This document shows positions 1-8,845 of a stretch of 64,000 nt of DNA, piece after piece. Every line of letters begins with the position of its first letter. The first letter of the stretch is position 1. The notes under the pieces were generated by a model that did no database searches, was not told the DNA's origin, and saw only the letters and a program-made list of their open reading frames with translations. The stretch spans positions 193,501-257,500 of the forward strand of contig NZ_JXSL01000030.1 of NCBI RefSeq assembly GCF_000829825.1, in the 5' to 3' direction. This stretch comes from Paramagnetospirillum magnetotacticum MS-1. Its GTDB lineage: Bacteria > Pseudomonadota > Alphaproteobacteria > Rhodospirillales > Magnetospirillaceae. A program made the translations under genes and the position numbers.

Positions 1-1062
1 ACGGACATCGCGGGTCTGACCACCACCCAGGTCCAGAGCTTCTCCACCACACAGGTGGCTGGCCTCAACACCACGGCCCTGGGCGCCATCGAGACCACCG
101 ATCTGGATGCGCTCTCGGCCACGCAGTTGAACGCCCTGACCACCACCAACACGGCCGCGCTGTCCACCACCCAGGTGAGCAGCCTGACCACCACCCAGCT
201 GTCCGGCCTCAGCACCACCAAGCTGAACGCGCTGGAGACCACCGATCTGGCGACCCTCTCGGTCACCCAGGTGCAGAGCCTGACCTCCACCCAGATCAGC
301 GGCATCACCACCTCTCAGATCAACGCCCTCAACACCACCGACCTGGCGTCGCTCACCGCCACGCAGATCGATGGCCTGACCACGACCCAGACGGCGGCGA
401 TCACCACCACCAATCTGGCCTTCCTGACCTCGACCGAGGTGGGCGCGCTGTCCACGTCCAACCTCAACGCCCTGACCACCACCCAGGTGGCGGTCATCAG
501 CACCACCCAGGTGTCCGGTCTGACCACCACCCAGATCAGCGGTCTGAGCACGACCCAGATCAACACGCTGAACACCACGGATATCGGCGCGCTGACCTCC
601 ACCCAGGTGAGCGGCATCAGCAACGCCCAGGCAACGGCCCTGACCACCACGACCCTGGGGGCGCTGACCGCCACCGAGATCGGCGGCCTGACCACCACGG
701 CGGTGAACGCGCTGACCACCGCCAATATCGCGGCTCTGACCACCACCCAGATCGGCGGATTGGTGACGACCCAGATCGGTGGCCTGACCACCACCGCCCT
801 GGCCGCCATCGAGAGCACCGATATCGGCATCCTCACCACCACCCAGTTCGGGGCCCTGACCTCGACCTCCATCGCGGCACTGGTCACCACCCAGGTTACG
901 GGTCTGACCGAAACCCAGTTGGGGGCTCTGAGCACTACCCAGCTGACCGGTTTGGAAACCACGGATATCGGTGTCCTGAACACGACCCAGGCCGCCGCCC
1001 TCGGTCCGCTGGCTGGCAACATGACCACGACCCAAAACAACGCTTGGGCCGCCAGGCTCTAA
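1..1062 (+). CDS. Threonine-rich octapeptide-repeat protein (3' part; start lies outside the window)
   Basis: The reading frame is open from base 1, so the N-terminus is missing; the in-frame GTG at 55 is only an internal codon. The visible ~353 residues are about 41 consecutive octads of the form L-(T/S/N)-T-T-(Q/D)-(I/V/L)-x-(G/A/S), such as LTTTQISG and LSTTQLTG, without one insertion or deletion. The frame ends with a short tail after the last octad (NNAWAARL). A regular 8-residue Leu/Ile spacing with polar Thr stretches suggests a repetitive solenoid such as a beta-helix; that is inference. Thr is extremely abundant, offering many O-glycosylation sites, and two OGT-like glycosyltransferases follow. 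No family is recognised with certainty. A surface or extracellular location is plausible, but no signal peptide can be seen because the N-terminus is absent. Confidence 0.8.
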   Translation, partial: TDIAGLTTTQVQSFSTTQVAGLNTTALGAIETTDLDALSATQLNALTTTNTAALSTTQVSSLTTTQLSGLSTTKLNALETTDLATLSVTQVQSLTSTQISGITTSQINALNTTDLASLTATQIDGLTTTQTAAITTTNLAFLTSTEVGALSTSNLNALTTTQVAVISTTQVSGLTTTQISGLSTTQINTLNTTDIGALTSTQVSGISNAQATALTTTTLGALTATEIGGLTTTAVNALTTANIAALTTTQIGGLVTTQIGGLTTTALAAIESTDIGILTTTQFGALTSTSIAALVTTQVTGLTETQLGALSTTQLTGLETTDIGVLNTTQAAALGPLAGNMTTTQNNAWAARL

Positions 1063-1070
1063 TCCCTGCG

Positions 1071-1100
1071 ACGAGCCGTCCCCCACGGGACGGCTCGTTC
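1071..1100 (+). terminator. Rho-independent-type hairpin after the octapeptide-repeat gene
   Basis: A perfect 12-bp inverted repeat (ACGAGCCGTCCC at 1071-1082 with GGGACGGCTCGT at 1087-1098, loop CCAC) begins 8 bases after the stop codon. Only two T residues follow, so termination may be imperfect. The rest of 1101-1285 contains no gene that I can support. Confidence 0.6.
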
Positions 1101-1285
1101 CCAGCCCCGGTCATTTCCACGCCTCAACCGGCGGCGGCGTGCAGCGTCTCGGCCTTTGGTCCGCCTCCGCAGGCCAAGTCGGGACAAGCATCAATCCGTT
1201 AACCATTGTCCGGTCATTATGGGCGGCGTACCGCTCGAAGTGACCGTTCGAGCGGGTTATGGCCCAACCGGAAACGGGACGCTCG

Positions 1286-3307
1286 ATGACCCAGGATGTC
1301 TTTTTATCCGCGGTAAAGGCCCTGACCGAGGGCCGCCTCACCCTTCAGGATGTGTTCGGTACGGCTGAATCGCTCCACCGGGGCGGCGGCACCGATCTGG
1401 CCCTGCAGCTTTATCAGCTGTGGATCGGCCTCAACCGGGATCACCACCTGCTCTACGCCGCCCATTTCAACTACGCCGTGACCCTATCGGCGGCGGGACG
1501 GCCCGAACAGGCCAAGGCCTCGCTGGAAAAGGCCATCGAACTGAACCCCGATTTCTACCCCGCCTATATCAATCTCGGCGGAGCGCTGGAAGCCCTGGGA
1601 ACGCCGGATGCGGCCGTCGATACCTGGAACGGCCTTGTCACCCGCCTGGGCGCCATCACCGGCCACGGCATCCGCATGAAATGCACGGCCCTCAAACAGA
1701 TCGCCCGTGTGCTGGAAGAACGCCAACAGATCGTCGCTGCGGAAAACGTCTTGCGCCAAAGCCTGGAGCTGGACAACACCCAGCGCGAAAATGCCGAGCA
1801 TCTGCTGGCATCGCGCATGGTCCAGTGCCGCTGGCCCGTGATCGAGCCCTTCGACGGCATGGATGCCTCCTTGCAGATGCGCAGCTTCAGCCCGCTCTCC
1901 CTGGCCGCCTATACCGACGATCCGCTGCTGCATCTGGCGTCCAGCTGGGAGCATTGCAACAAGATGTTCGGGCGGCGCATTCCCCGTCTTCCCCCGGTCC
2001 AGCCTGCCGAGCGCACTGAGCGCACGCGGCTGAAAATCGGCTATGTGTCGTCGGACTTGAAAGCCCATGCCGTGGGCTATCTGATCGCCGAGGTCTTCGG
2101 CCTGCATGATCGCGCCAAGGTCGAGATCTTCGCTTATTACTGCGGCCCGGCGGGAGAAGACCCCTTAAAGCAGCGCATCCGCGCCGATTTCGATCACTGG
2201 ATCGACATTACCGGCATGAGTGACGAGGCCGCCGCCAACCGCATCCGCGAAGACGGCATCGACATCCTGGTGGATCTCAACGGCCATACCAAATCGGCCC
2301 GCACCCGCGTCTTCGCCATGCGCCCGGCGCCCGTGAACGTCAACTGGCTGGGCTATCCCGGCACCATGGGCACGGCCTATCACCACTATATCATCGCCGA
2401 TGAGTGGATCATTCCGCCGGGCCGCGAGATGTATTGTTCGGAAAAAGTGGTGCGGCTGCCCTGCTATCAGGCCAATGACCGCAAGCGCGCCGTGGCGAGC
2501 GAGCCGCCATCGCGGACCGATCTCGGCCTGCCCGAGGATGCAATGGTGTTCTGCTGCTTCAACAGCCAGCAGAAGATTTCAAAGATGATGTTCGAACGCT
2601 GGATGCACATCCTGAATTCCGTGCCCGGCAGCGTTCTCTGGCTATTGGAATCCGGCGAGGAGATTCAGGGGCGTCTTTGGGACCATGCGGAACGCTGCGG
2701 CATCGCCCGCGACCGCTTGATCTTCGGCAAACGCCTCGCCAGCCCCGATCATCTGGCCCGCATGACGCAGGCCGACCTGTTCCTCGACACCTTCCCTTAT
2801 GGCGCCCATACCACCGCCTCGGATGCGCTGTGGATGAGCGTGCCCATCCTCACCCTTTCCGGGCGCAGTTTCGCATCCAGGGTCGGCGGCTCGCTCTCCC
2901 GCTCTGCGGGACTGCCCGAACTGGTCTGTTCGACGCCCGAGGAATACGTGGAGATGGCCATCGCCCTGGGCAACGACCGGACGCGTCTGCAGGCTTATCG
3001 CGACCAGTTACGCGCCGCCAAGCCCAATGCCGTGATGTTCGACACCAATCTTCTGGTCAGCCGGCTGGAGGATCTCTATGCCGGAATGTGGGCTGATTTC
3101 ATGGCGGGACGCCTGCCACGCCCCGATCTGACCAATCTGGACGTCTATCTCGACCTCGGGATAGAGCATCCGGCCGAGACGTCGGACTTTGCCTCGGAAG
3201 ACGACTATTTCGCCCGCTGGCGCCAAGGCCTGGCGGCGCGCGACCACCTTTATCCCCTTTCGGCGGACAGCCGTCTGTGGGTCACCCCTGACACGGAGAA
3301 TGGTTGA
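1286..3307 (+). CDS. TPR/O-GlcNAc-transferase-like (SPINDLY type) glycosyltransferase, copy 1
   Basis: About 673 residues. TPR helices occupy roughly residues 55-115. The GT41 (OGT) C-terminal domain runs from about 249 to 620. Visible family motifs are GYVSSDLKAHAVGYL (with the conserved His), DGIDILVDLNGHT, NWLGYPGTMGTAYHHYIIAD, the QQKIS lysine equivalent to the UDP-binding Lys of human OGT, and GAHTTASDALWMSVP with SFASRVGGSL. The family transfers a sugar from a nucleotide sugar to Ser/Thr of proteins. An ATG at 1259 would add nine residues, but 1286 aligns exactly with the start of the next paralogue (MTQD versus MSD) and has GGGA upstream. It overlaps the following gene by one base, so the pair is an operon. 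Substrate unknown; the octapeptide-repeat protein upstream is a candidate. Confidence 0.9.
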   Translation: MTQDVFLSAVKALTEGRLTLQDVFGTAESLHRGGGTDLALQLYQLWIGLNRDHHLLYAAHFNYAVTLSAAGRPEQAKASLEKAIELNPDFYPAYINLGGALEALGTPDAAVDTWNGLVTRLGAITGHGIRMKCTALKQIARVLEERQQIVAAENVLRQSLELDNTQRENAEHLLASRMVQCRWPVIEPFDGMDASLQMRSFSPLSLAAYTDDPLLHLASSWEHCNKMFGRRIPRLPPVQPAERTERTRLKIGYVSSDLKAHAVGYLIAEVFGLHDRAKVEIFAYYCGPAGEDPLKQRIRADFDHWIDITGMSDEAAANRIREDGIDILVDLNGHTKSARTRVFAMRPAPVNVNWLGYPGTMGTAYHHYIIADEWIIPPGREMYCSEKVVRLPCYQANDRKRAVASEPPSRTDLGLPEDAMVFCCFNSQQKISKMMFERWMHILNSVPGSVLWLLESGEEIQGRLWDHAERCGIARDRLIFGKRLASPDHLARMTQADLFLDTFPYGAHTTASDALWMSVPILTLSGRSFASRVGGSLSRSAGLPELVCSTPEEYVEMAIALGNDRTRLQAYRDQLRAAKPNAVMFDTNLLVSRLEDLYAGMWADFMAGRLPRPDLTNLDVYLDLGIEHPAETSDFASEDDYFARWRQGLAARDHLYPLSADSRLWVTPDTENG

Positions 3308-5367
3308 TGAGCGATGCCCTCGCGGAGGTCATGAATCAAATCGCGTCCGGTAAAATCGAGGCGACCCGCGTCATTGCCGCCGCCGATAATCTCGCCCTTC
3401 AAGGCGCCGATACCGATGCGCTGGGCCTGTACCGGACGTGGCTGCAATACAACAGCGCCAACCCCCTGGCCTATGCCATCCAGTACAATCTGGGCGTTCT
3501 GCTCGGCAAATTCGGCGACCAGGAAGGCGCGGTCGAGGCTTTCAAGGCCGCCCTCGCCCAAAGGCCCGATTTCTATCCGGCCCATATCAATCTGGGCAGC
3601 ACCTATGAGCGGCTGGGGCGGACCTCCGATGCCGTGACCCAGTGGCTGGGCATGGTCAACCAGCTTCCCGCCATTACCGGCGAGACGGTGAACTACAAGG
3701 TCTCGGCCTTGAAGCAGATCGGCCGCGTGCTGGAACACACCTCGCTGGAAGAATCGGGCGAGGATGCGTTGCGCCAGTGCATCGAACTGGTCCAGCCCGC
3801 CGACGCCATGCAGCATTGGATCGCCATCCGCCAGAAGCTGTGCAAGTGGCCGGTCCTGGCCGGTGTGGCCAACACCACGCGGCGTCAGCTTTTCGCCGCC
3901 ATGTCGCCCCACTGCCTGGTCTTCCATTCGGACGACCCGCTGCTCCATCTGGCGCGGGGCTACAAATACTACAAGGCCAAGATCGGCCGTCCCAAGGTGT
4001 TCTTCGACCGAGCCTTCCATCGCGCGGCCCTGGCCACCCGGCCCAAGCGGCGCATCCGCATCGGCTATCTCTCGTCCTATTTCCGTGAGCATGCCCACGG
4101 CTATCTGACCGCCGAGATGTACAAGCTGCACGATCGCCAGCGTTTCGAGGTCTACGCCTATTCCTGCTCGCGCCGCACCGGCGACCGCATTCAGACCCAG
4201 TTGATGAAGGACGTGGACCACTTCGTCGATATTCTGGACATGAATGATGAGGATGTGGCCAAGCGCATCCAAGCCGACGGCATCGACATTCTCATCGACT
4301 TCAACGGCTATACCGGCGAGGCGCGCCCCGCCATCATGGCCATGCGCCCGGCGCCCATCGCCGTCAACTGGCTGGGCTATCCCGGTTCCATGGGCACCCC
4401 CTATCACGACTACGTCATCGCCGACGACTTCACCATCCCCAAGGATTTCGAGATCTACTACTCGGAGAAGGTGGTTCGGCTGCCCTGTTATCAGCCCAAT
4501 GACCGCCAGCGGGTGGTGGCCAATATCAATTGGACGCGCGAAGCCGCGGGTCTGCCCGCCAATGCCACGGTGTTCTGCGGCTTCAACGGCTTGCAGAAGA
4601 TCACGGCCCCCATGTGGGCGCGGTTCATGGATATCCTCAGCCGGGTGCCCAACGGCGTTCTGTGGCTGCTGGACGGCGGCGAGCGCATCAACGAGCGCCT
4701 GCGCCAGGAAGCCATCAAGCACGGCGTCACCCCCGACCGCATCATCTTCGCGCCCAAGCTGATCAATGCCGAACACCTGTCGCGCTATCCCCTGGCCGAT
4801 CTGTTCCTCGACACCTCGCCTTGCGGCGCCCATACCACCGCGTCGGATTCCCTGTGGATGGGCGTGCCGGTCCTGACCGTGGCGGGACGCGGCTTTGCCT
4901 CGCGTGTCTGCGGCAGTCTGGCGGTGGCCGCTGGCCTCTCCGATCTGGTCTGCACCACATTCGAGGAATATGTGGAAAAGGCCGTCGAACTGGGCAACGA
5001 CAAGCGCCGCCGTCAGGCGGTTCGCGACCGTCTGGCCGCCAACCGCGATACCTGCGATCTGTTCGATACCGACAAGCTGGTCCGCCATCTCGACGGTCTG
5101 CTGGAATCCATGTGGGAAGATTTCGTGGCCGACCGGGTTCCGGTTCCCGATCTGACCAATCTGTCCGTCTATGACGAGATCGGCACCGATCTGGATACCG
5201 ACGACCTGGAATTGCTGGGCCGCACCGACTATCTGGACCTCTACCGCGCCCAGTTGCGCGATTACGACCGCCATTGCCCCATCGCGCCGGACACCCGGCT
5301 GTGGGCGGCGGCAACGCCCGCCAAGGCTGCCAGCCCGCCAAAGGGCAAGGCAAAGAAGGGTAAATAG
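3307..5367 (+). CDS. TPR/O-GlcNAc-transferase-like glycosyltransferase, copy 2
   Basis: A 686-residue paralogue of the preceding gene, colinear over its whole length. The ATG at 3307 shares its A with the upstream TGA (TGATG), which indicates translational coupling; an in-frame TTG at 3304 is less likely. TPRs lie around residues 55-115 and the GT41 domain around 250-620. It has GYLSSYFREHAHGYL, DGIDILIDFNGYTG, NWLGYPGSMGTPYHDYVIAD, GLQKIT (catalytic-domain Lys) and GAHTTASDSLWMGVP. The C-terminus carries a Lys/Ala/Pro tail (about 20 residues) that copy 1 lacks. It should be a cytoplasmic nucleotide-sugar-dependent protein O-glycosyltransferase. Two adjacent copies suggest different acceptors or a heteromeric enzyme; this is inferred. 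Confidence 0.9.
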   Translation: MSDALAEVMNQIASGKIEATRVIAAADNLALQGADTDALGLYRTWLQYNSANPLAYAIQYNLGVLLGKFGDQEGAVEAFKAALAQRPDFYPAHINLGSTYERLGRTSDAVTQWLGMVNQLPAITGETVNYKVSALKQIGRVLEHTSLEESGEDALRQCIELVQPADAMQHWIAIRQKLCKWPVLAGVANTTRRQLFAAMSPHCLVFHSDDPLLHLARGYKYYKAKIGRPKVFFDRAFHRAALATRPKRRIRIGYLSSYFREHAHGYLTAEMYKLHDRQRFEVYAYSCSRRTGDRIQTQLMKDVDHFVDILDMNDEDVAKRIQADGIDILIDFNGYTGEARPAIMAMRPAPIAVNWLGYPGSMGTPYHDYVIADDFTIPKDFEIYYSEKVVRLPCYQPNDRQRVVANINWTREAAGLPANATVFCGFNGLQKITAPMWARFMDILSRVPNGVLWLLDGGERINERLRQEAIKHGVTPDRIIFAPKLINAEHLSRYPLADLFLDTSPCGAHTTASDSLWMGVPVLTVAGRGFASRVCGSLAVAAGLSDLVCTTFEEYVEKAVELGNDKRRRQAVRDRLAANRDTCDLFDTDKLVRHLDGLLESMWEDFVADRVPVPDLTNLSVYDEIGTDLDTDDLELLGRTDYLDLYRAQLRDYDRHCPIAPDTRLWAAATPAKAASPPKGKAKKGK

Positions 5368-5396
5368 CCCCTTCTCATCCTGCATGCGCCTACCAC

Positions 5397-5435
5397 CCCC
5401 CGCCCCGCTGCCGCCGGGCGGGGGTTTGGTTTTAT
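5397..5435 (+). terminator. Rho-independent terminator of the OGT-like pair
   Basis: CCCCCGCCC at 5397-5405 pairs with GGGCGGGGG at 5416-5424 around a 10-base loop, followed by TTTGGTTTTATT. It lies 30 bases after the stop codon. Between here and 5627 I see no gene. Confidence 0.8.
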
Positions 5436-5627
5436 TGACAGGCCGAGGCCGCGTGACGAAGCACTGCGTCAAACTCCAATAGGTGGTACTGCCTACACCT
5501 TTTAAACAGACGCCCGCAGTGACGTTACCGTATACTCTGTAGGACCTATTGCATAAGCGCTTTGGAATAGGCACATAAAGGTTCGCCTGGCACTTCCCTG
5601 ACCATTCAAAGACCGCCAAGGAGACGC

Positions 5628-7727
5628 ATGATGTTCGCCAATCTAAAGATCGGTACGCGGCTCTCTGCCGGATTTGCCCTGGTCCTGCTGCTGACCACCC
5701 TTCTTGGGATCAACGCCGACATTTCCACCGACCGGATATCGGCTCTGACCACCAAGTTGTACCGTCACCCCTTTACGGTCACCAACGCCTTGCAGGCGGC
5801 CAACACCAATATCATCGCCATGCACCGCTCCATGAAGGATGTCGCCCTGGCGAAATCGGCGGAGGAACTGGACCGTGCCGTTGCCGACGTCGATGCGCGG
5901 GAAAAGATCGTTTTCGAAAAATTCGCCCTGGCCCGCGAGCGCTTCTTAGGCGACAAGGCCGACATGGAGGCTGCCGCCAAGGCCTTTGCCGACTGGAAGC
6001 CCATCCGCGACGAAGTGATCACCGCCTTCCGCGAGGGACGCCGCGACGACGCCGCCGCCATCACCAAGACCAAGGGCGCGGTGCAGGTGGCCAAGATCAG
6101 CGAAACCCTGGAAAAAGTCATCACCTGGGCCATGGGCAAGGCTGAAGCCTTCATAGCCAATGCCCAGGCGGAGAATGACCGGGCCGACCTGATTTCCCGG
6201 TCGGGCCTTGGCGCCGCCCTCATCCTCGGCGCCCTGACCGCGTGGCTCATCACCCGCAGCATCACCCACCCCATCCGGGCCATGACCGGCGTGATGGGCG
6301 AGCTTTCCGCCAATAATCTGACCGTCGACGTGCCCCATGGCGATCGTGGCGACGAAATCGGCGCCATGGCCAAATCGGTGGCGCACTTCAAGAACCAGTT
6401 GTTGCGGGTGCGCCAGTTGGAACTTGACCAGGAAGAACAGAAAAAGCGGGCCGAGGCCGACCGGCTGGCCGCCATGCGCAAGATGGCCGATACCTTCGAG
6501 GAAAGCGTGGGCAAGGTGATCGAGACCGTGACCTCGGCCGCCACCGAGCTTCAGGCCGCGTCAAGCCAGATGTCGGGGACCGCCACCGAGACCAGCGCCC
6601 AGGCCACCACGGTCGCCTCCTCGGCCCACCAGGCCTCGGCCAATGTGCAGACCGTGGCCTCGGCGACCGAGGAACTGGCCGCCTCCATCAAGGAAATCGC
6701 CCATCAGGTGGAACGCTCCCAGACGGTGTCCGCCCATGCGGGCCAGGAGGTCAGCACCACCACCACCCAGGTTCGCGCCCTGTCCGAGAATGTCAGCAAG
6801 ATCGGCGAGATCGTCAATCTGATCAACGATATCGCAGCCCAGACTAATCTCCTGGCCTTGAACGCCACCATCGAGGCGGCCCGCGCCGGTGATGCCGGAA
6901 AGGGCTTTGCCGTGGTCGCCAATGAGGTGAAGAATCTGGCAAACCAGACCGCGCGCGCCACCAGCGAAATCGCCAGCCAGATTCAGGCGGTCCAGGACGG
7001 GACCAATGCCGCCGTCCATGCCATCGACGCCATTTCCTCGGTCATCGGCGAGATGGGCGAGATCAGTTCCGCCGTCGCGGCGGCCGTCGAGCAGCAGAGC
7101 GGCGCCACCTCCGAAATCGCCCGCAATGTGGAACAGGCCGCCACCGGAACCGAGGAGGTGTCCAGCAACATTACCTCGGTGGAACAGGCCGCCCGCGAAA
7201 CCGGGGCCGCCGCCGAGCAGATCAAGGATTCCGCCTCGGATCTGTCGAAACAGGCAGAGTTCCTCCGGCACGAGGTCGGGCAGTTCCTCATCCAGGTGCG
7301 CGCCGACAAGAAGGACATGAAGATTCTGGTCTGGGAGGGCGCCCTGAATACCGGCGTGGCCTCGGTCGACCGCCATCACCAGAAGATGTACGATCAGGTC
7401 AATGAGTTCTATCGGCGAATGATGTCGGGCGACGGTTTCGCCGCAGCAATCGCCATGCTGGACGAACTCAACCGGAGCATCCGGGACCACTTCAACGAGG
7501 AAGAAGCCTTGATGTCCAAGGCCAATTACCCGGGAGCCGACGAGCATCGCCGGAACCATCGGGCCTTCCTCGAACGCTTGGCAAGCCTCGAAACCTCTCT
7601 GGACGCCAACCACCCGGAGGCCGCCTCACAGATGTTCGACTACGTCTCCACATGGCTGCGTGAGCATATCAGCAAGGACGACAAAGCCCTGGGCAACCAT
7701 CTGCGTGAAAAGCGGATCGCGGCCTGA
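5628..7727 (+). CDS. Methyl-accepting chemotaxis protein with C-terminal bacteriohemerythrin domain
   Basis: 699 residues. A hydrophobic segment near residues 10-30 and another at about 190-210 bound a periplasmic four-helix-bundle sensor. HAMP follows (~211-265), then a full signalling hairpin with the tip [20 protein letters not shown] at about 403. The last ~130 residues are a hemerythrin domain with the expected diiron ligands ([44 protein letters not shown]). Hemerythrin binds O2 reversibly, so the receptor probably couples oxygen or redox state to CheA signalling at the inner membrane; such fusions are typical of microaerophiles. The start is supported by AAGGAG seven bases upstream of ATG. 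It is a single-gene unit between two terminators. Confidence 0.95.
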   Translation: MMFANLKIGTRLSAGFALVLLLTTLLGINADISTDRISALTTKLYRHPFTVTNALQAANTNIIAMHRSMKDVALAKSAEELDRAVADVDAREKIVFEKFALARERFLGDKADMEAAAKAFADWKPIRDEVITAFREGRRDDAAAITKTKGAVQVAKISETLEKVITWAMGKAEAFIANAQAENDRADLISRSGLGAALILGALTAWLITRSITHPIRAMTGVMGELSANNLTVDVPHGDRGDEIGAMAKSVAHFKNQLLRVRQLELDQEEQKKRAEADRLAAMRKMADTFEESVGKVIETVTSAATELQAASSQMSGTATETSAQATTVASSAHQASANVQTVASATEELAASIKEIAHQVERSQTVSAHAGQEVSTTTTQVRALSENVSKIGEIVNLINDIAAQTNLLALNATIEAARAGDAGKGFAVVANEVKNLANQTARATSEIASQIQAVQDGTNAAVHAIDAISSVIGEMGEISSAVAAAVEQQSGATSEIARNVEQAATGTEEVSSNITSVEQAARETGAAAEQIKDSASDLSKQAEFLRHEVGQFLIQVRADKKDMKILVWEGALNTGVASVDRHHQKMYDQVNEFYRRMMSGDGFAAAIAMLDELNRSIRDHFNEEEALMSKANYPGADEHRRNHRAFLERLASLETSLDANHPEAASQMFDYVSTWLREHISKDDKALGNHLREKRIAA

Positions 7728-7733
7728 ACAACG

Positions 7734-7769
7734 AAAAGTCCCGACGGGCCCAGCCCATCGGGACTTTTT
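7734..7769 (+). terminator. Rho-independent terminator after the hemerythrin chemoreceptor
   Basis: AAAAGTCCCGA at 7734-7744 pairs with TCGGGACTTTT at 7758-7768, a perfect 11-bp stem closed by a 13-base loop and ending in five T residues. The A-rich left arm means it could also serve transcripts arriving on the minus strand from the small ORF at 7791-7997. Confidence 0.85.
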
Positions 7770-7790
7770 CACCCCCCGAACCGCTCGATC

Positions 7791-7997
7791 TCAGGCGGTC
7801 AGATCCAGCAGCGACCCGCGCCGTGTGGTGGGCTCGGTGCTGACATTTTGCGCCTTGGTGGTCCTGGGACGATCGGCCTCTTCCGTCTTTTCGGAACTGT
7901 CGGCAGCCGAAGGCTGCGCCAATTGCGTGACGCGGGAATAGCTGCGTGCCCCATAGATGGAGGGCCAGGATACGGATTGACGGATCAAATCGGACAT
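7791..7997 (-). CDS. Small hypothetical protein (68 aa)
   Basis: A 68-residue frame with strain-typical codon use, opposite in direction to the chemoreceptor and ending just before its bidirectional-looking terminator. The sequence begins MSDLIRQSVSWPSIYGARSYS, is Ser/Thr/Glu-rich in the middle and ends RRGSLLDLTA. No domain or membrane segment is visible, and the Shine-Dalgarno sequence is weak. The C-terminal G-S-L-L-D-L pattern resembles the end (GSVVNLFS) of the coiled-coil protein in the flagellar block. The function is unknown, and it could be a chance ORF. A consensus DnaA box (TGTGGATAA) lies just upstream. From 7998 to 8115 I see nothing else. Confidence 0.45.
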   Translation of the reverse strand: MSDLIRQSVSWPSIYGARSYSRVTQLAQPSAADSSEKTEEADRPRTTKAQNVSTEPTTRRGSLLDLTA

Positions 7998-8115
7998 GGC
8001 GAAACCTGTGGATAACTGAGCGTCAGTTTAGCACAGGGCAAGAGGTTAACAAAAGGTAAAAGAGTCTGAAAGGGGCCGATCCACCCGCATTTCCAACTCC
8101 ATTCACCCTATGAAA

Positions 8116-8592
8116 TCAGGGGGTTCCCTGATTCCACCGCGAGGCCGCGGCCTCGTCGGACTCCTTGGCATCCACCCAGGCGTCGCCGTCCGGGGTATGT
8201 TCCACCTTCCAGAACGGCGCCTTGGTCTTCAGCCAATCCATGAGAAAGCGGCAGGCCTCGAAGGCCGCGTCGCGATGGGCCGAGGACGCCGCCACCAGCA
8301 CGATGCGCTCGCCCGGTTCCAACCGGCCATACCGGTGAATGACCAGCGTGTCGTCCAGGGGCCAGCGCGCGTGGGCCTCGGCCTCGATGGCTTCCAACTG
8401 GCGCTCGGTCATGCCGGGATAATGTTCGAGGGTCATGGCATTGACCACAGAGCCCGAAGCCTGATCGGCCCCCATATAGTCGCGGACCAGTCCGATGAAC
8501 AGGCAAATGCCGCCCACGCTGGTCTTGCCCGCGGAGAAGCGCGCCAGTTCGGCGCCGGGGTCGAATTCCTCGCGCTGGACCCGGACGGCCAT
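8116..8592 (-). CDS. moaE: Molybdopterin synthase catalytic subunit MoaE
   Basis: 158 residues, the usual MoaE size. MoaE with thiocarboxylated MoaD inserts two sulfurs into precursor Z (cPMP) to make molybdopterin. Family motifs are GGICLFIGLVRD near the N-terminus, LEHYPGM, RYGRLEPGERIVLVA, SAHRDAAFEACRFLMDWLK and the active-site lysine region KTKAPFWKVE. It is the last gene of a minus-strand run (uvrC, pgsA, mobB, moeA, moaD, moaE) and lies one base after moaD, so the two subunits are made together. A short perfect hairpin (AATCAGGG/CCCTGATT, 8114-8133) overlaps the stop codon but lacks a T run, so termination there is uncertain. Confidence 0.95.
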   Translation of the reverse strand: MAVRVQREEFDPGAELARFSAGKTSVGGICLFIGLVRDYMGADQASGSVVNAMTLEHYPGMTERQLEAIEAEAHARWPLDDTLVIHRYGRLEPGERIVLVAASSAHRDAAFEACRFLMDWLKTKAPFWKVEHTPDGDAWVDAKESDEAAASRWNQGTP

Positions 8593-8593
8593 G

Positions 8594-8845
8594 TCAGCCT
8601 CCGGTCACGGGGGGAAAGAACGCCACCTCGTCGCCGGTCTTCACCGGCGTATCAAGGCCGCCGTAATCCTGGTTCACCGCGACACGCACCGTGCTCATGA
8701 CCTCGAACGCCGCCGCATGGCCGGGCGAGCGGGTTTTCAGGAAGTCCACCAATTGACCCACGGTGGCGACGCCGTCGGGCGGAGTGACGTCTTCTTCCCC
8801 GAGTCCGGTCTTGGCCTTCAGCCAGGCGAAGTACAGCACCTTCAT
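8594..8845 (-). CDS. moaD: Molybdopterin synthase sulfur-carrier subunit MoaD
   Basis: 83 residues of ubiquitin-like fold ending in the diagnostic Gly-Gly (FFPPVTGG), which is adenylated and thiocarboxylated before donating sulfur to cPMP in complex with MoaE. The sequence MKVLYFAWLKAKTG and the hydrophobic DEVAFFPPV strand fit the family. Its ATG overlaps the moeA stop by four bases (ATGA), and moaE follows one base later, so the three genes are probably translated from one mRNA. I see no moaA, moaB or moaC in this window. Confidence 0.95.
   Translation of the reverse strand: MKVLYFAWLKAKTGLGEEDVTPPDGVATVGQLVDFLKTRSPGHAAAFEVMSTVRVAVNQDYGGLDTPVKTGDEVAFFPPVTGG

Noticed and set aside
315-1040. 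Long minus-strand ORF antisense to the octapeptide-repeat gene
   Set aside because: It is a mirror of the 24-bp repeat (Val/Trp-rich translation); the repeat keeps the reverse frame open without any protein-like features.
5475-5575. Three AATAGG/CCTATT words upstream of the hemerythrin chemoreceptor as a possible operator
   Set aside because: Six-base words with irregular spacing and mixed orientation; not distinguishable from chance without a genome scan.
5600-5615. TGGCACTTCCCTGACC as a sigma-54 promoter for the chemoreceptor
   Set aside because: The -24 half is perfect but the -12 GC is absent at the required spacing (AC instead).
3250-5619. 789-residue minus-strand ORF opposite the second OGT-like gene
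   Set aside because: GC-rich third-position shadow of a clearly homologous plus-strand gene; its translation is rich in Gly/His/Gln with no domain.
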